NCBI RefSeq assembly: GCF_001693275.1
Contig: NZ_CP016477.1
Coordinates: 2,852,001 to 2,916,000, forward strand
Direction of reading: 5' to 3'
From: Picosynechococcus sp. PCC 7117
GTDB taxonomy: Bacteria > Cyanobacteriota > Cyanobacteriia > Cyanobacteriales > MRBY01
DNA length: 64,000 nt
The translations under genes were made by a program, and so were the position numbers. The notes beneath the pieces were generated by a model, which saw only the letters and a program-made list of their open reading frames with translations, was not told the origin of the DNA and made no database searches. Of the stretch, positions 9,805 through 19,828 are shown in pieces (position 1 is the stretch's first letter; each line of letters opens with the position of its first letter).

Positions 9805-9953
9805 GGTCACAGGGGCCTTCTGGATGGGGGGGACCCGCGAAGCTTAACCTAAGCTTGTGGGGGAGAAACCTAAATTTGCAAACAGTCTGGGTGTTTTAGG
9901 AACTTTTGAGCAGCGACGGGCCATGGTTGGCTTTAACGTTATAGAAACAACAT

Positions 9954-9996
9954 TGGGGAGTAGCCTTTGCCCGCAAGCACAACTGACTCCCCAGCG
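9954..9996 (-). terminator. Possible hairpin terminator after infC
   Basis: Inverted repeat GGGGAGT / ACTCCCC with a long loop, about 40 bases past the infC stop on its strand. The following minus-strand sequence is T-rich but lacks a clean U-run, so the assignment is weak. Confidence 0.3.
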
Positions 9997-10036
9997 ATAA
10001 ATAGCTACATTTTCATGTTGGCCGCCTCAATCGCGC

Positions 10037-10573
10037 CTAGGTAGATTTTTTCGGGGCGAGAATCATCATCATGTTACGCCCTTCTCGTTTGGGTCGCTGT
10101 TGAATTTCACCGACTTCTTCGAGGTCTTTGGCCATGCGATCTAGCAGTTTTTGGGCGAGGTTGGAGTGTTGGATCTCCCGGCCCCGGAAGGTGATCGTTG
10201 CTTTGACTTTGTCGCCTGATTTGAGAAAGCGCTGGGCACTGTTTACCCGGACTTGGTAGTCATGTTCCTCAATTTTGTAACGCATTTTGACCTCTTTGAG
10301 ATCCGCATTGTGCTGTTTCTTTTTGGCTTCTCGGGCGCGTTTTTCCTGCTCGAATTTGTACTTCCCGTAGTCCATAATCCGGCATACTGGCGGCTTGGCG
10401 GTTTCGCTGACGAGGACAAGATCGAGGTCTTCTTCTTCGGCGATCGCCAGGGCCTCGGCGGGGGTCATGATGCCAAGTTGTTCCCCGTCTCCACTGATGA
10501 CTCTGATATTTGGAAAACGAATTCTTTCGTTAATTTTCGGGAGGTCACGTTTTACGCGTCTTTTATCTTTCAC
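10037..10573 (-). CDS. infC: Translation initiation factor IF-3
   Basis: IF-3 binds the 30S subunit, checks start-codon pairing and prevents 50S joining. The 178-residue sequence is full length: [13 protein letters not shown] and [24 protein letters not shown] in the N-domain, then [15 protein letters not shown], a basic linker, and the C-domain with [10 protein letters not shown] and RGREIQH. The only plausible start is GTG at 10573; a stop codon lies two codons upstream and no ATG follows before the conserved part. Rare start codons at infC are a known autoregulation device in bacteria. No rpmI or rplT follows, in contrast to the usual bacterial operon. Confidence 0.95.
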   Translation of the reverse strand: MKDKRRVKRDLPKINERIRFPNIRVISGDGEQLGIMTPAEALAIAEEEDLDLVLVSETAKPPVCRIMDYGKYKFEQEKRAREAKKKQHNADLKEVKMRYKIEEHDYQVRVNSAQRFLKSGDKVKATITFRGREIQHSNLAQKLLDRMAKDLEEVGEIQQRPKREGRNMMMILAPKKST

Positions 10574-10742
10574 AGGCTATGCGTTGAATGTTGTTACGAT
10601 TTGGTAGGTAGGTTTATTACAGTCAATAAAAAATTGAGAACTATGCCCATTTTACTCATTGGCGGACTTTTCGTTACGTCCTGGGGCAGATTTTAGGGAC
10701 AATTTGTGATGATTTTTCAAGCGAGGATGCTCAATTTAAGTT

Positions 10743-11690
10743 ATGGCGATCGCCCAACACCCTAGGGGAATAAATGCTGCAATGGCGCTTCAACCTTGGT
10801 CACAACGGATCGGGTCACAACGGTGCTGGATTTGGCGGGGCTGGCAGATTCGTTACAGTTTTTGGCGCACGGTTCCGGAAAACAGGGGGCGATCACCCCT
10901 TGTCCTCCTCCATGGATTTGGGGCGGCCCTGGAGCATTGGCGTCATTTAATGCCCTTGCTGGCCCAGGATCGCGATGTGTATGCTTTGGATTTATTAGGG
11001 TTTGGGGGTTCGCGGAAAGGCAGCGCAGAGTTTGGCGTCCCCCTCTGGACAGCGCAACTGAGCGACTTTTTAAACCTTGTGGTGCGGCGTCCGGTAATTT
11101 TGTTGGGCAATTCCCTTGGTTCTTTGGTCTGTGCCAACCTGGGCCAAGATCCGAAAAATCAGGTCGAGGCGATCGCCCTGATGAGTGTACCGGATGTCGC
11201 CCAACGCCAAGCGATGCTCCCAAAACCTCTGCGCCCGATTGTCAATGGTTTGGAGCGCAGTGCCATGCAACCCTGGCTCCTGAAACTCATCTTTCGGGTG
11301 GCGCGCCGTCCCTTTGTCCTGAAAAATTGGCTGAAATTAGCCTATCCTTCCTGGCCAAACATTGATGCCGAACTGTTAGCAATTGTGCAGGCCCCGACCC
11401 TGGATCAAGATGCTGCTCAAGCATTTGTTGCCCTGAGTCGCCGCGTTGGTCAGCCAGGTTTTGCGCCGCCCATGGCTGAGGTTTTTGCGAAAATGCCTTG
11501 TCCGATATTGCTGCTCTGGGGTGAACAGGATCGCTTTGTCCCCGTGGCGATCGCCCCCCAACTTGCCGCCGTTAATCCCCGGATCACTCTAAAAATTTTG
11601 CCCAGCCTTGGCCACTGCCCCCACGACGAAGCCCCGGCCCTCATCTATGAATTATTTTCCCAATGGCTAGAAGGTGCCAGCGAGCTATAG
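10743..11690 (+). CDS. Alpha/beta-fold hydrolase
   Basis: A 315-residue alpha/beta hydrolase. VLLHGFGAALEHWRHLMPLL supplies the oxyanion HG motif, LLGNSLGSLVC the nucleophile elbow Ser, LLWGEQDRFVP the acid, and LGHCPHDEAP the histidine. DLLGFGGS follows the first crossover. There is no signal peptide, so it acts in the cytoplasm or at the inner membrane. Cyanobacteria carry several such proteins, some linked to esters of lipids or chlorophyll, but the substrate cannot be deduced. The first ATG is taken; MALQPW at residue 15 is an alternative. It diverges from infC. Confidence 0.88.
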   Translation: MAIAQHPRGINAAMALQPWSQRIGSQRCWIWRGWQIRYSFWRTVPENRGRSPLVLLHGFGAALEHWRHLMPLLAQDRDVYALDLLGFGGSRKGSAEFGVPLWTAQLSDFLNLVVRRPVILLGNSLGSLVCANLGQDPKNQVEAIALMSVPDVAQRQAMLPKPLRPIVNGLERSAMQPWLLKLIFRVARRPFVLKNWLKLAYPSWPNIDAELLAIVQAPTLDQDAAQAFVALSRRVGQPGFAPPMAEVFAKMPCPILLLWGEQDRFVPVAIAPQLAAVNPRITLKILPSLGHCPHDEAPALIYELFSQWLEGASEL

Positions 11691-11740
11691 TAATATATCC
11701 CCTTGGTTTTAGTACGTAGCGCCGCCCCAATCCCCAGACC

Positions 11741-12262
11741 ATGATGAAACACACCCTCTCAGTTCTTGTTGAAGACGAAGCCGGAGTCCTCACCCGCATT
11801 GCCGGACTCTTTGCCCGTCGTGGTTTTAACATCGAAAGCCTCGCCGTTGGCCCCGCCGAAAAAGAGGGTATTTCCCGGATTACCATGGTTGTTCCCTGCG
11901 ACGAAAAAGAAATTGAACAGGTTTCTGCCCAACTCGACAAGCTCATCCACGTGCGGGAAGTGGACGATGTCACCGCCAAACCCTGTGTGGAACGGGAACT
12001 GATGTTGGTCAAGGTCAATGCCGATGCGAGCCAACGCTCCGAAGTGATGCAATTGGTACAGGTTTTCCGGGCGCGGATCGTCGATATTTCTGACAGAACC
12101 GTGACGGTGCAGGTGGTGGGTGACCCCGGCAAAATGGTCGCCATCCTTCAAATGCTCGAAAAATTCGGCATCATCGAAGTGGCGCGGACTGGAAAATTAG
12201 CCCTCGTCCGGGAATCTGGTGTAAACACAGAATATTTAAAATCTGCCGGTAGAAAGGCCTAA
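11741..12262 (+). CDS. ilvH: Acetolactate synthase small (regulatory) subunit
   Basis: Regulatory subunit of acetohydroxyacid synthase, the first common enzyme of branched-chain amino-acid synthesis. The 173-residue protein has an N-terminal ACT domain ([21 protein letters not shown], with [12 protein letters not shown]) that binds valine for feedback control. The C-terminal domain has the VGDPGKM and [10 protein letters not shown] segments typical of IlvH/IlvN. Length is standard. Tandem ATGs at 11741 and 11744 are both possible. The catalytic subunit gene ilvB is not adjacent, as is usual in cyanobacteria. Confidence 0.95.
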   Translation: MMKHTLSVLVEDEAGVLTRIAGLFARRGFNIESLAVGPAEKEGISRITMVVPCDEKEIEQVSAQLDKLIHVREVDDVTAKPCVERELMLVKVNADASQRSEVMQLVQVFRARIVDISDRTVTVQVVGDPGKMVAILQMLEKFGIIEVARTGKLALVRESGVNTEYLKSAGRKA

Positions 12263-12448
12263 TTTCCCCCATGAGTGCTAGGGACAGACAGTGCATTACA
12301 GCATTGATGAAACTGTCCTAACTCTTCTGAATTCCACAAAATTTTTCTTGATTTTCCTGGGACTGACTTGATGTTTCTTAACATCTAAGCCCGCCTTTGT
12401 GTGGCTAAGATCATGGGGTGACACATTTTGATCAGGGATAGTCTAGCT

Positions 12449-12880
12449 ATGAATCAGTACCCCAACCCAAATCCTCAGCCTGAGGATGATGGCTCTGCGA
12501 ATGAAGTCGCGAAACTGCGCCAAGAACAGCAAAAAGCGGATGCGATTCGGAAAAGGGTTTTGTTTAGGCGCATCGAAAATAGCATTTACATTCTCGTGGG
12601 TTTACTGGAAGTGCTCTTAGTCTTGCGGTTTTTCCTGCGGCTATCTGGCGCCAACCCAGAAAATACCTTTGCAAAATTTATCTATGCTCTTTCGGGGCCT
12701 TTTGTCTCGCCCTTTTCAACGCTGTTTATCAGCCCGGTAGAACGCACCGATGCAACCCTGGGCACGAATATTTTTGATGTCAATCTCCTTATTGCGATTG
12801 TGATCTACGCGCTGTTGGGCTTCCTTGCCAGTTGGATTGTTCGTTACATCTATCGGCAAGTTGCCCCGACAGATTTCTAG
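12449..12880 (+). CDS. YGGT-family membrane protein
   Basis: A 143-residue protein with a charged N-terminal cytosolic part rich in Asn, Pro and Gln. Two hydrophobic hairpin regions follow (about 50-70 with ENSIYILVGLLEVLLVLRFF, and 108-132). The RFFLRLSGANPENTFAKFIYALSGPFVSPF stretch is the YGGT/Ycf19 signature region, here quoted only as the pattern RFFL, GAN, FVSPF. Family members influence thylakoid or plastid organisation and cell division, but no biochemical activity is established. ATG at 12449 is used; the frame is open seven codons further to a TTG. Confidence 0.8.
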   Translation: MNQYPNPNPQPEDDGSANEVAKLRQEQQKADAIRKRVLFRRIENSIYILVGLLEVLLVLRFFLRLSGANPENTFAKFIYALSGPFVSPFSTLFISPVERTDATLGTNIFDVNLLIAIVIYALLGFLASWIVRYIYRQVAPTDF

Positions 12881-13026
12881 GGAGCGGTAAGCCTAAAAAA
12901 ATTTTCATTGGGAGCCGGGCGAGAACCTTGTAAAATAGGGCGAATGTGCTTGCTGTCTTGCCCTTGGTTTGACACAGTAGCGACAAAAAGTTTGTATTGA
13001 ATCTATTCCTAGGCGATCGCCCCTGT

Positions 13027-14619
13027 ATGACTTCTCCCGTTCGTTTTGCCCTGACAACTCCCCTCTATTACGTCAATGACGTGCCCCACATTGGCAGTGC
13101 CTACACAACGATGGTGGCCGATGCGATCGCCCGTTTCCATCGCCTTAAGGGGGATGACGTGCTCTTTATTACAGGCACCGACGAACATGGCCAAAAAATC
13201 CAGCGCACCGCCCAGGAAAAAGGCGTTGATCCCCAGGTACACTGCGACGAAATCATCGGTAGCTTCAAGGATCTCTGGCAGCACTACAACATCCAATACG
13301 ACCGCTTTAGCCGCACCACCGCCCCTAACCACGCGAAAATTGTCGCCGAATTTTTCCAGCGGGTCTGGGACAACGGCGATATCTACCTCGCCCAACAACA
13401 GGGCTGGTATTGCGTCGCCTGCGAAGAATTTAAAGAAGAAAAAGACCTGATCGAAGACCACCACTGCGCGATCCACACCAACAAACAGGCCGAGTGGCGG
13501 GACGAAGAAAACTACTTTTTCCGTCTGTCTAAATATCAAGTCCAACTCGAAACCCTCTACCAGGAAAATCCCGACTTCATCCAGCCCGCCAGCCGTCGCA
13601 ACGAAGTGATCAACTTTGTGAAACAGGGATTGCAGGATTTTTCAATTTCCCGCGTCAATCTCGACTGGGGTTTCCCGGTACCCACCGACGAGAACCACAC
13701 GATCTATGTTTGGTTTGATGCGCTGTTGGGTTATGTTACGGCTCTGCTAGAAGACGGGGAGGAAGTCAGCCTCGAAAATGCCCTAAAAAAATGGTGGCCC
13801 ATCAACCTTCATTTAATTGGTAAAGATATTCTGCGCTTCCATGCGGTCTACTGGCCAGCGATGCTCATGTCGGCAAACCTGCCCCTGCCTGATAAAGTAT
13901 TTGGCCACGGCTTTCTCACCAAAAATGGCCTCAAGATGGGTAAAAGCCTCGGCAATACCATCGACCCCATCGCCTTGGTCAATCAATATGGTGCCGATGC
14001 CCTGCGTTACTACTTCCTCAAAGAAGTGGAACTGGGGAAAGATGGTGATTTTAACGAAACTCGCTTCGTGAATGTGGTCAATGCTGACCTGGCCAATGAC
14101 CTGGGGAATTTGCTAAACCGCACCCTAGGCATGCTGAAAAAATACTGCAAAAGCGAAATTCCGTCCCTAGATCTGGCTGCCATTGCCGCCGACCACCCCC
14201 TCAAAGCCCTGGGGGAAACCCTTGGCGATCGCACCTGTGCCGCCTACGACAACCTCAACTTTACTGCCGCCTGTCAGCAGGTATTAGCACTCATCCAAGC
14301 CAGCAACAAATACATCGATGACCGCGCCCCCTGGGCCTTATTTAAAGCGGGAGAACAAGCCCAAGTCGAAGAGATTCTCTTGACGATCCTAGAGTCAGTG
14401 CGTCTGGCGGCCTATTTACTGTCTCCAGTGATCCCCAATCTCAGCAATCAAATTTATCGTCAATTAGGTTTCCCTGGCGACTTCAATCGCCCTGAAGACC
14501 TTGTTAATCTGGCTCCCTTTGCCAGCCATAGCCGCTGGGGTCTGCCTTGGTCTGAACGAACCCTAACGAAAGCCCAGCCTATCTTTGCCCGCCTTGAAGT
14601 CCCTGAAGCCTCTGCTTAA
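13027..14619 (+). CDS. metG: Methionyl-tRNA synthetase
   Basis: Class I aminoacyl-tRNA synthetase that charges tRNA-Met. The 530-residue protein has the HIGH-type signature as VPHIGSAY near the N-terminus, TGTDEHGQKI, a CVAC knuckle in the connective domain, VWFDALLGY, and the KMSKS loop as KMGKSLGNTIDP. An anticodon-binding helical domain follows. No C-terminal tRNA-binding (EMAP-like) domain is present, giving the short MetG type. The conserved sequence begins right after ATG 13027; the frame extends upstream to TTG 12997 without support. Confidence 0.96.
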   Translation: MTSPVRFALTTPLYYVNDVPHIGSAYTTMVADAIARFHRLKGDDVLFITGTDEHGQKIQRTAQEKGVDPQVHCDEIIGSFKDLWQHYNIQYDRFSRTTAPNHAKIVAEFFQRVWDNGDIYLAQQQGWYCVACEEFKEEKDLIEDHHCAIHTNKQAEWRDEENYFFRLSKYQVQLETLYQENPDFIQPASRRNEVINFVKQGLQDFSISRVNLDWGFPVPTDENHTIYVWFDALLGYVTALLEDGEEVSLENALKKWWPINLHLIGKDILRFHAVYWPAMLMSANLPLPDKVFGHGFLTKNGLKMGKSLGNTIDPIALVNQYGADALRYYFLKEVELGKDGDFNETRFVNVVNADLANDLGNLLNRTLGMLKKYCKSEIPSLDLAAIAADHPLKALGETLGDRTCAAYDNLNFTAACQQVLALIQASNKYIDDRAPWALFKAGEQAQVEEILLTILESVRLAAYLLSPVIPNLSNQIYRQLGFPGDFNRPEDLVNLAPFASHSRWGLPWSERTLTKAQPIFARLEVPEASA

Positions 14620-14786
14620 GCGCAGCCCCAAAACCGAGGGAATGATAAAAGTTTTGACGAAGTTCCAGCTTTCTCAGTAAGCTTAGTTATTGGGTTTCCC
14701 TTTTTTACAATGGGGCATCTATTTTTTTATAAAAACTGTTTCATAAATATTTTCGTTTTAATAAAATCTCAAGAGGCATAATCACA

Positions 14787-15401
14787 ATGCTGGATCACTT
14801 TGGTAGCGATCCGGTTTTCTCGCCTGAACAGGTACTTGAAAATCGAGGTCGTGTTGCGATCTTTATCGATGGTTCTAATCTATTCTATGCAGCGCTGCAA
14901 TTAGGCATCGAAATCGACTACAGCAAACTTCTTTATCGTTTAACGGGCGGGTCACGGCTACTGCGGTCTTTTTTCTATACAGGGGTTGACCGGGCTAACG
15001 AAAAACAGCAAGGCTTTTTGTTGTGGATGCGCCGCAATGGTTATCGGGTCATCGCCAAGGATTTGGTGCAACTGCCGGATGGTTCGAAAAAAGCCAATTT
15101 GGACGTGGAAATTGCAGTGGATATGATGGCCCTCGTGGGCTCCTATGATACGGCGGTGCTCGTCAGTGGTGACGGGGATCTGGCCTATGCGGTGGATGCG
15201 GTCAGCTATCGGGGAGCACGGGTTGAGGTGGTTAGCCTGCGATCGATGACTAGCGATAGTTTGATTAATGTGGCAGACCGTTACATTGACCTAGAGCAAA
15301 TCCAGACGGATATCCAAAAGCTCCATCGGGGCCAGTTTTCGGAACCGAGGCTGATGGAAGATCGTGGTGGTGGCACAATTGAGTTACCCAGTCATGAGTA
15401 A
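14787..15401 (+). CDS. LabA-like NYN-domain protein (putative RNase)
   Basis: The 204-residue protein is a NYN/PIN-like nuclease-fold protein of the LabA/DUF88 group. VAIFIDGSNLFYAA supplies the first acidic centre, KKANLDVEIAVDMMAL the second, and LVSGDGDLAYAVDA the third, making a full Asp cluster for a metal-dependent RNase. LabA of Synechococcus elongatus acts in circadian output, where its loss alters negative feedback on KaiC-dependent transcription. Assigning that role here is an inference from family. An A/T-rich promoter-like region precedes it, and lptC starts nine bases after its stop. Confidence 0.85.
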   Translation: MLDHFGSDPVFSPEQVLENRGRVAIFIDGSNLFYAALQLGIEIDYSKLLYRLTGGSRLLRSFFYTGVDRANEKQQGFLLWMRRNGYRVIAKDLVQLPDGSKKANLDVEIAVDMMALVGSYDTAVLVSGDGDLAYAVDAVSYRGARVEVVSLRSMTSDSLINVADRYIDLEQIQTDIQKLHRGQFSEPRLMEDRGGGTIELPSHE

Positions 15402-15410
15402 GTAAATGTG

Positions 15411-16565
15411 ATGGTGCGTTTGTGTCGATGGAAATGGGGGCGATCGCCAAAAATCTTCGCCTTAGCACTACTCCTGATGGGGAATCTTGGGGGAATAACG
15501 GCCTGTCGCAATAGCCCGCCAGCGGCGGAAACAGAACCCCAAAGCCAAAATTCTGAAAATCGCCTCATTGTCGAAGATGCCCTCCTCGAACAATCCGATG
15601 CCGAGGGAAATATTCTCTGGAAAATCCAGGCCGAAGAAGCCATCTATAGCCAAGACCGCAAAGCCGCCACCCTCACCAAGCTCGTGGGGAACCTCTACCA
15701 AGATGGGGAAGTGATCCTCAGTCTCCAAGCGAACAAGGGCCAGGTGATTAACGATGGCGATCGCATTATCCTCGAATCAGGGGTTTTAGTCACAGATAAT
15801 CGTCAGGGGGCCGTCTTTGAAACCGAGAAAGCCGAGTGGGAACCCGCCAATTTCATCCTCCAGATCACCACGGGTCTCCAAGCCAAATATCCCAACGGCA
15901 CACTCAGCGCCAAACAGGGCAAATATTTCATCGACCGCCAGGATTTAGAACTCGCCGATACCGTCGAAGTGGTCATTGTGGAGCCCCCCTTGCAACTCCA
16001 AGGCAGCAAGCTCAATTGGCTCGTGGCTGAAGATAAAATTACCGCCGCCGAGGGCCTCACTGTCCAGCGTTACACCGCAGAAACGATCACCGATCGCCTC
16101 CGGGCAGATCAAGGTGAAGCCCAACTCAAAGCCCAGAAAATTATTGTCAGTGGCAATGTCTTGTTAAATAGCCTTGACCCAGAGATTCAGTTTGCCAGCG
16201 GAGCCGCCACCTGGGATATCCAAGCGGGTATCATTACAGGCCAAGATTCTGTACAACTCACCCAAACCGCCGAACGAGTCCAATTTCGAGGCAACCAAGG
16301 ACGCTACAATCTCAAGACCCAACAGGCACAATTGAGCGGTGCGGTCAGGGGAACGAGCGAAGATCCCCCCACCTCCCTCAAGGCCAACCAAGTGGATTGG
16401 AATCTCACCGCCGAAGAAGTGGTGGCCGTGGGCAATGTGGTTTATGAACAGACTAACCCCCGGGTCAAACTCAATGGCGATCGCGCCGTGGGTAAATTCA
16501 AACAAAATCAATTGGTTGTGACAGGGTCAGCCCAAAAACCAGTCACCACGGAAGTCATCCCCTAA
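15411..16565 (+). CDS. lptC: LPS export periplasmic protein LptC (lipoprotein form)
   Basis: LptC bridges the inner-membrane LptBFG exporter and the LptA/LptD periplasmic bridge, moving lipopolysaccharide outward. The 384-residue protein starts with a short basic stretch, a hydrophobic core and a lipobox-like GGITAC, suggesting a lipoprotein signal. Repeated beta-jellyroll segments follow, with VEDALLEQSD, GNLYQDGEVILSLQA and VTGSAQKPV near the end. It is about twice the length of E. coli LptC, as in other cyanobacteria, and appears to combine LptC and LptA-like repeats. ATG 15411 follows the NYN gene closely, suggesting one operon. Confidence 0.8.
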   Translation: MVRLCRWKWGRSPKIFALALLLMGNLGGITACRNSPPAAETEPQSQNSENRLIVEDALLEQSDAEGNILWKIQAEEAIYSQDRKAATLTKLVGNLYQDGEVILSLQANKGQVINDGDRIILESGVLVTDNRQGAVFETEKAEWEPANFILQITTGLQAKYPNGTLSAKQGKYFIDRQDLELADTVEVVIVEPPLQLQGSKLNWLVAEDKITAAEGLTVQRYTAETITDRLRADQGEAQLKAQKIIVSGNVLLNSLDPEIQFASGAATWDIQAGIITGQDSVQLTQTAERVQFRGNQGRYNLKTQQAQLSGAVRGTSEDPPTSLKANQVDWNLTAEEVVAVGNVVYEQTNPRVKLNGDRAVGKFKQNQLVVTGSAQKPVTTEVIP

Positions 16566-16716
16566 GTGATCAACAAGTTCAGCACATCCTTAGGGAGCGA
16601 CACAGCCCAGCAGCGAGGGGATACCAGTACAATGGTAAATCGCTAGGTACATCAGGCAGTGCATTTATCTAGTTGTAGGCAATTCACCAAAAAAGATATT
16701 GAGATCAGATAAGGCC

Positions 16717-17778
16717 ATGGGTAAAGTTGCAGTTGGGTTATCAGGGGGCGTAGACAGTTCCGTCACCGCAGGGATTCTCCATCGCCAGGGCTATACCGTC
16801 GAAGGGGTGACCCTCTGGCTGATGAAAGGCAAAGGTCAATGTTGCTCGGAGGGGATGGTCGATGCGGCAGATATTTGTGAGCAATTGGGCATTCCCCACC
16901 ACATCGTGGATAGCCGTGATTTGTTTCAGAAATACATTGTTGATTATGTTGTGTCTGGGTATGAAGCGGGAGTGACACCTTTACCCTGCTCACAGTGCAA
17001 TCGGATGGTGAAATTTGGGCCAATGTTGCAATGGGCCAAGGCAGAGCTGGGCATTGATCAGATTGCGACGGGCCACTATGCCAGAATTCGTTACAACGAC
17101 CAAACCGGACGCTATGAACTGTTGCGGGCGGTGGATCGCCATAAGGATCAATCCTATTTTCTCTATGATCTCACCCAGGAAATGCTGGCGGGGACGCTGT
17201 TTCCTTTGGGGGAAATGACCAAGGGCGAAACCCGGCAAATTGCAGCGGAAATGCAGCTTTCGACGGCGAAAAAACCAGAAAGCCAAGACCTCTGCCTCAT
17301 TGAAGCCCATGGTTCGATGAAAACCTTTTTAGATAAATACATCGAACAGCGGGAAGGAGAAATCGTCGATCTCGACGGGAAAGTGCTGGGGCACCATACA
17401 GGCATCCATCATTACACCATCGGCCAACGAAAGGGCTTGGGCATTGCCGCCCCGGAACCCCTCTATGTGGTGAAGCTAGATAATGTGATGAATCGGGTGG
17501 TGGTGAGTACCCGCGATCGCGCTGGTCGGTCTGAATGTACGGTACAGCGCATGAATTGGTTGGCGCTCCCAGGCATTACAAGCCCCATCCGCGCAGAGGT
17601 GCAGGTGCGTTATCGCAGTGGTGCGGTGCCTGTGACAGTGATTCCGCTAGAAGGCGATCGCCTTAGACTCGTTTTCGAAGAACCCCAATTTGGCATTACC
17701 CCTGGCCAAGCGGCTGTGCTCTATGACGGCGATCGGGTGCTGGGGGGCGGCATTATCGAACATCCCGAAGCGGCTTAG
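16717..17778 (+). CDS. mnmA: tRNA-specific 2-thiouridylase MnmA
   Basis: MnmA thiolates U34 of tRNA-Lys, -Glu and -Gln. The 353-residue sequence has the PP-loop [15 protein letters not shown] at the N-terminus, the nucleophilic Cys in [28 protein letters not shown], and the second catalytic Cys in SQDLCLI. The C-terminal beta-barrel with [10 protein letters not shown] and [16 protein letters not shown] completes the family architecture. The start MGKVAV is preceded by AAGG. It is followed by the convergent hppD. Confidence 0.96.
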   Translation: MGKVAVGLSGGVDSSVTAGILHRQGYTVEGVTLWLMKGKGQCCSEGMVDAADICEQLGIPHHIVDSRDLFQKYIVDYVVSGYEAGVTPLPCSQCNRMVKFGPMLQWAKAELGIDQIATGHYARIRYNDQTGRYELLRAVDRHKDQSYFLYDLTQEMLAGTLFPLGEMTKGETRQIAAEMQLSTAKKPESQDLCLIEAHGSMKTFLDKYIEQREGEIVDLDGKVLGHHTGIHHYTIGQRKGLGIAAPEPLYVVKLDNVMNRVVVSTRDRAGRSECTVQRMNWLALPGITSPIRAEVQVRYRSGAVPVTVIPLEGDRLRLVFEEPQFGITPGQAAVLYDGDRVLGGGIIEHPEAA

Positions 17779-17795
17779 TTCTATTTGCCGGACAT

Positions 17796-18809
17796 TTAGG
17801 GGCGGGGGGAAACCAGCCGTTGCCGTTGGGCCTGTTCAATGGCTTCAAATAACGCTTGAAAATTCCCTTCGCCAAAGCCCTGGGCCTGTTGTTTGCGTTC
17901 GATAAATTCCCAGAAAAATGTCGGCTCTTTAAAAATAGGCTGGGTGAAAATTTGTAGGAGCATTTCCTTGGGCGATCGCACCACATCCACGAGGATTTTT
18001 TCCTGTTGAATTTGGGGCCAATGGGGTAATGTTTCTAGGTGGGGATAGCGATCACAGAGATTCTTGTAATAGGTGGCCGGAACGTCGAGAAATGCCATAT
18101 TTGTCCGGCGAAAGTGCCCGATTTGCTCCGGTAAGTTTTTGTATTTCAGGGCAATATGTTGAATCCCAGCACCACGATTAAACTCGATAAATTCTTGGAT
18201 TTGGGAACGCTGTGCCGTTTCCGGATTTTCACAGCAGTCTCCCGGTTGATTAATGGGTAGTTGAATTCCGCTGGGATGGGAAAGAACCTGGGAAGCGAGA
18301 CCGGAATAATTGGTTTTGATCGTAAAAGTTTGCTGACGGTTAAACCCAAACTTATCTTCGTACCATTGCACCGTTTCTTGGAGTTTTCCTACTGGTACAT
18401 TGAGCACTAAATGATCGATTTGGGTATTCGTTCTAGGAACTGTATCTCGATAAATAAGGGTGTGTTGAAACCCGACATTATTGCGTAGTAAAGTAACAGA
18501 TTGATCGGTATTTTTTGGCTGAAAAAAAGCTTTTTGGTCAATATAAAAGGCAACATCCGCAACACCACAGGGATGATGGGTTAAATACTGGGCGACGGTA
18601 TCGGCAGGGGTTTGGGGCGCCGAGAGCATCAGGGTTAACTCTGGGCGACTGAGTTGGATGGTGTTTTGAGGTAAAAACGAAAATGTTGCTTGGGGGGCGG
18701 TGATGTTGAGTTGAAATTTTGTTTGAAACCAGGTCTGCCAATAATCCAGATCGTCTACATAGAAATGGACATAGGCGATCGCCAAATTCGGGGGGCTCTG
18801 GTTTGCCAT
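17796..18809 (-). CDS. hppD: 4-hydroxyphenylpyruvate dioxygenase
   Basis: A non-haem iron dioxygenase that makes homogentisate from 4-hydroxyphenylpyruvate, the head-group precursor for tocopherol. The 337-residue protein has two vicinal-oxygen-chelate halves. The iron ligands are visible: His in IDHLVLNVP, His in GIQHIALKY, and Glu in FFWEFIERK near the C-terminus. FYVDDLDYWQTWF marks the first half. It runs opposite to mnmA and stands alone. Functionally it pairs with the MPBQ/MSBQ methyltransferase at 44.5 kb in the same pathway. Confidence 0.93.
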   Translation of the reverse strand: MANQSPPNLAIAYVHFYVDDLDYWQTWFQTKFQLNITAPQATFSFLPQNTIQLSRPELTLMLSAPQTPADTVAQYLTHHPCGVADVAFYIDQKAFFQPKNTDQSVTLLRNNVGFQHTLIYRDTVPRTNTQIDHLVLNVPVGKLQETVQWYEDKFGFNRQQTFTIKTNYSGLASQVLSHPSGIQLPINQPGDCCENPETAQRSQIQEFIEFNRGAGIQHIALKYKNLPEQIGHFRRTNMAFLDVPATYYKNLCDRYPHLETLPHWPQIQQEKILVDVVRSPKEMLLQIFTQPIFKEPTFFWEFIERKQQAQGFGEGNFQALFEAIEQAQRQRLVSPRP

Positions 18810-18880
18810 GTGTCGGGAAAGATAAACAACAGCTCCTATTCAACTTAGCGTACTTTCTCAGGATTGACCGATGGCTTGGG

Positions 18881-19756
18881 TTATTGCTGGGAGCGTTCGA
18901 GAAAGTCTCGGTTGAGCTGGGCTGCTTTTTTGCCACAGAGGTAACTGGCGATCGCCAAGGGCAGCCAAATCACTGTCAGCAGCCGACCAAAGCGTTCCCC
19001 AGTGCGGCGAATGTCTGCTTCGGTGCCGAGGGCAATTTTTAAGCGACCTCCCAGTGGATCAACCAATTGTTGATCCCGCAGGGCCGCCACCACCGTGACT
19101 GTTTGGCCGTGGGGCAGGACGCGACGATCTAAATCCGTCGTAATGTAATCAAGTCTGCCCCAATCTGCGGCGGTGAGAGGGAAGGTTTGATCGGCATAGG
19201 TAATGGCTTTGGGTTTACTTAAGCGGGCCGATTCTCCGGTGCGTTCGATCTTGGGACGCTGGTCAGGCTCTGGTTGCGCCGCCGGGAGGGGAAATTGCTC
19301 CAGGGCGATCGCCAAGGGAATGCTGGTCTCCCCATCACTCAAAAAAACCTGCTCAACGGCGGCTTCCCAAGTAAACAGCACCTTTTGAATTGTGTCTTCG
19401 GCAGTGCTGGGGCCATTGCGGGCGACCAGTTCAATTTTGCCCTGAATGATCTGTAGGGCGGGATCATCGGGCAGCGTTGGGGGATTGTCCGCCACAAGAT
19501 AGCCTTCGAGCTTAATGAGATCGCGATTCGTCGTTGCTTCACTGGCGGCCTGTACCGAAAGCGACTCCACCTGGGCAAGTTCCTGGGATGTTTTGAGAGC
19601 TTGGCCCGTTAGCCCCATCAACAAAGAGATCACCGCTAAACCACCACTGGCGATCGCCCCCAGCACGAGGAATTCAAATTTGGCATATTCATTTTCACTG
19701 ACATTGCGCGGTGCGTCCTTCCACCAACTCCAGCGCATCCGTCGTTTTGGGCTCAT
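18881..19756 (-). CDS. Two-pass membrane protein of unknown function
   Basis: A 291-residue protein with two hydrophobic helices, one near 28-50 (FLVLGAIASGGLAVISLLMG) and one near 263-280 (LLTVIWLPLAIASYL). Between them is a large domain with LIKLEGYLVADNPPTLPDD, ITTDLDRRVLPHGQTVTVVAALRD and alternating hydrophobic strands. The arrangement, two helices bracketing a beta-rich domain, recalls the GIDE-type domain of mulan-like proteins, but there is no RING finger and the resemblance is weak. It probably resides in the plasma or thylakoid membrane. No function is assigned. Confidence 0.6.
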   Translation of the reverse strand: MSPKRRMRWSWWKDAPRNVSENEYAKFEFLVLGAIASGGLAVISLLMGLTGQALKTSQELAQVESLSVQAASEATTNRDLIKLEGYLVADNPPTLPDDPALQIIQGKIELVARNGPSTAEDTIQKVLFTWEAAVEQVFLSDGETSIPLAIALEQFPLPAAQPEPDQRPKIERTGESARLSKPKAITYADQTFPLTAADWGRLDYITTDLDRRVLPHGQTVTVVAALRDQQLVDPLGGRLKIALGTEADIRRTGERFGRLLTVIWLPLAIASYLCGKKAAQLNRDFLERSQQ

Positions 19757-19828
19757 GGCTTTTCGGGGCGGGTTACAACGAAAAATTTGTCACGGAAAAT
19801 TCAAAGGCGATCGCCTTTGAAATACATT

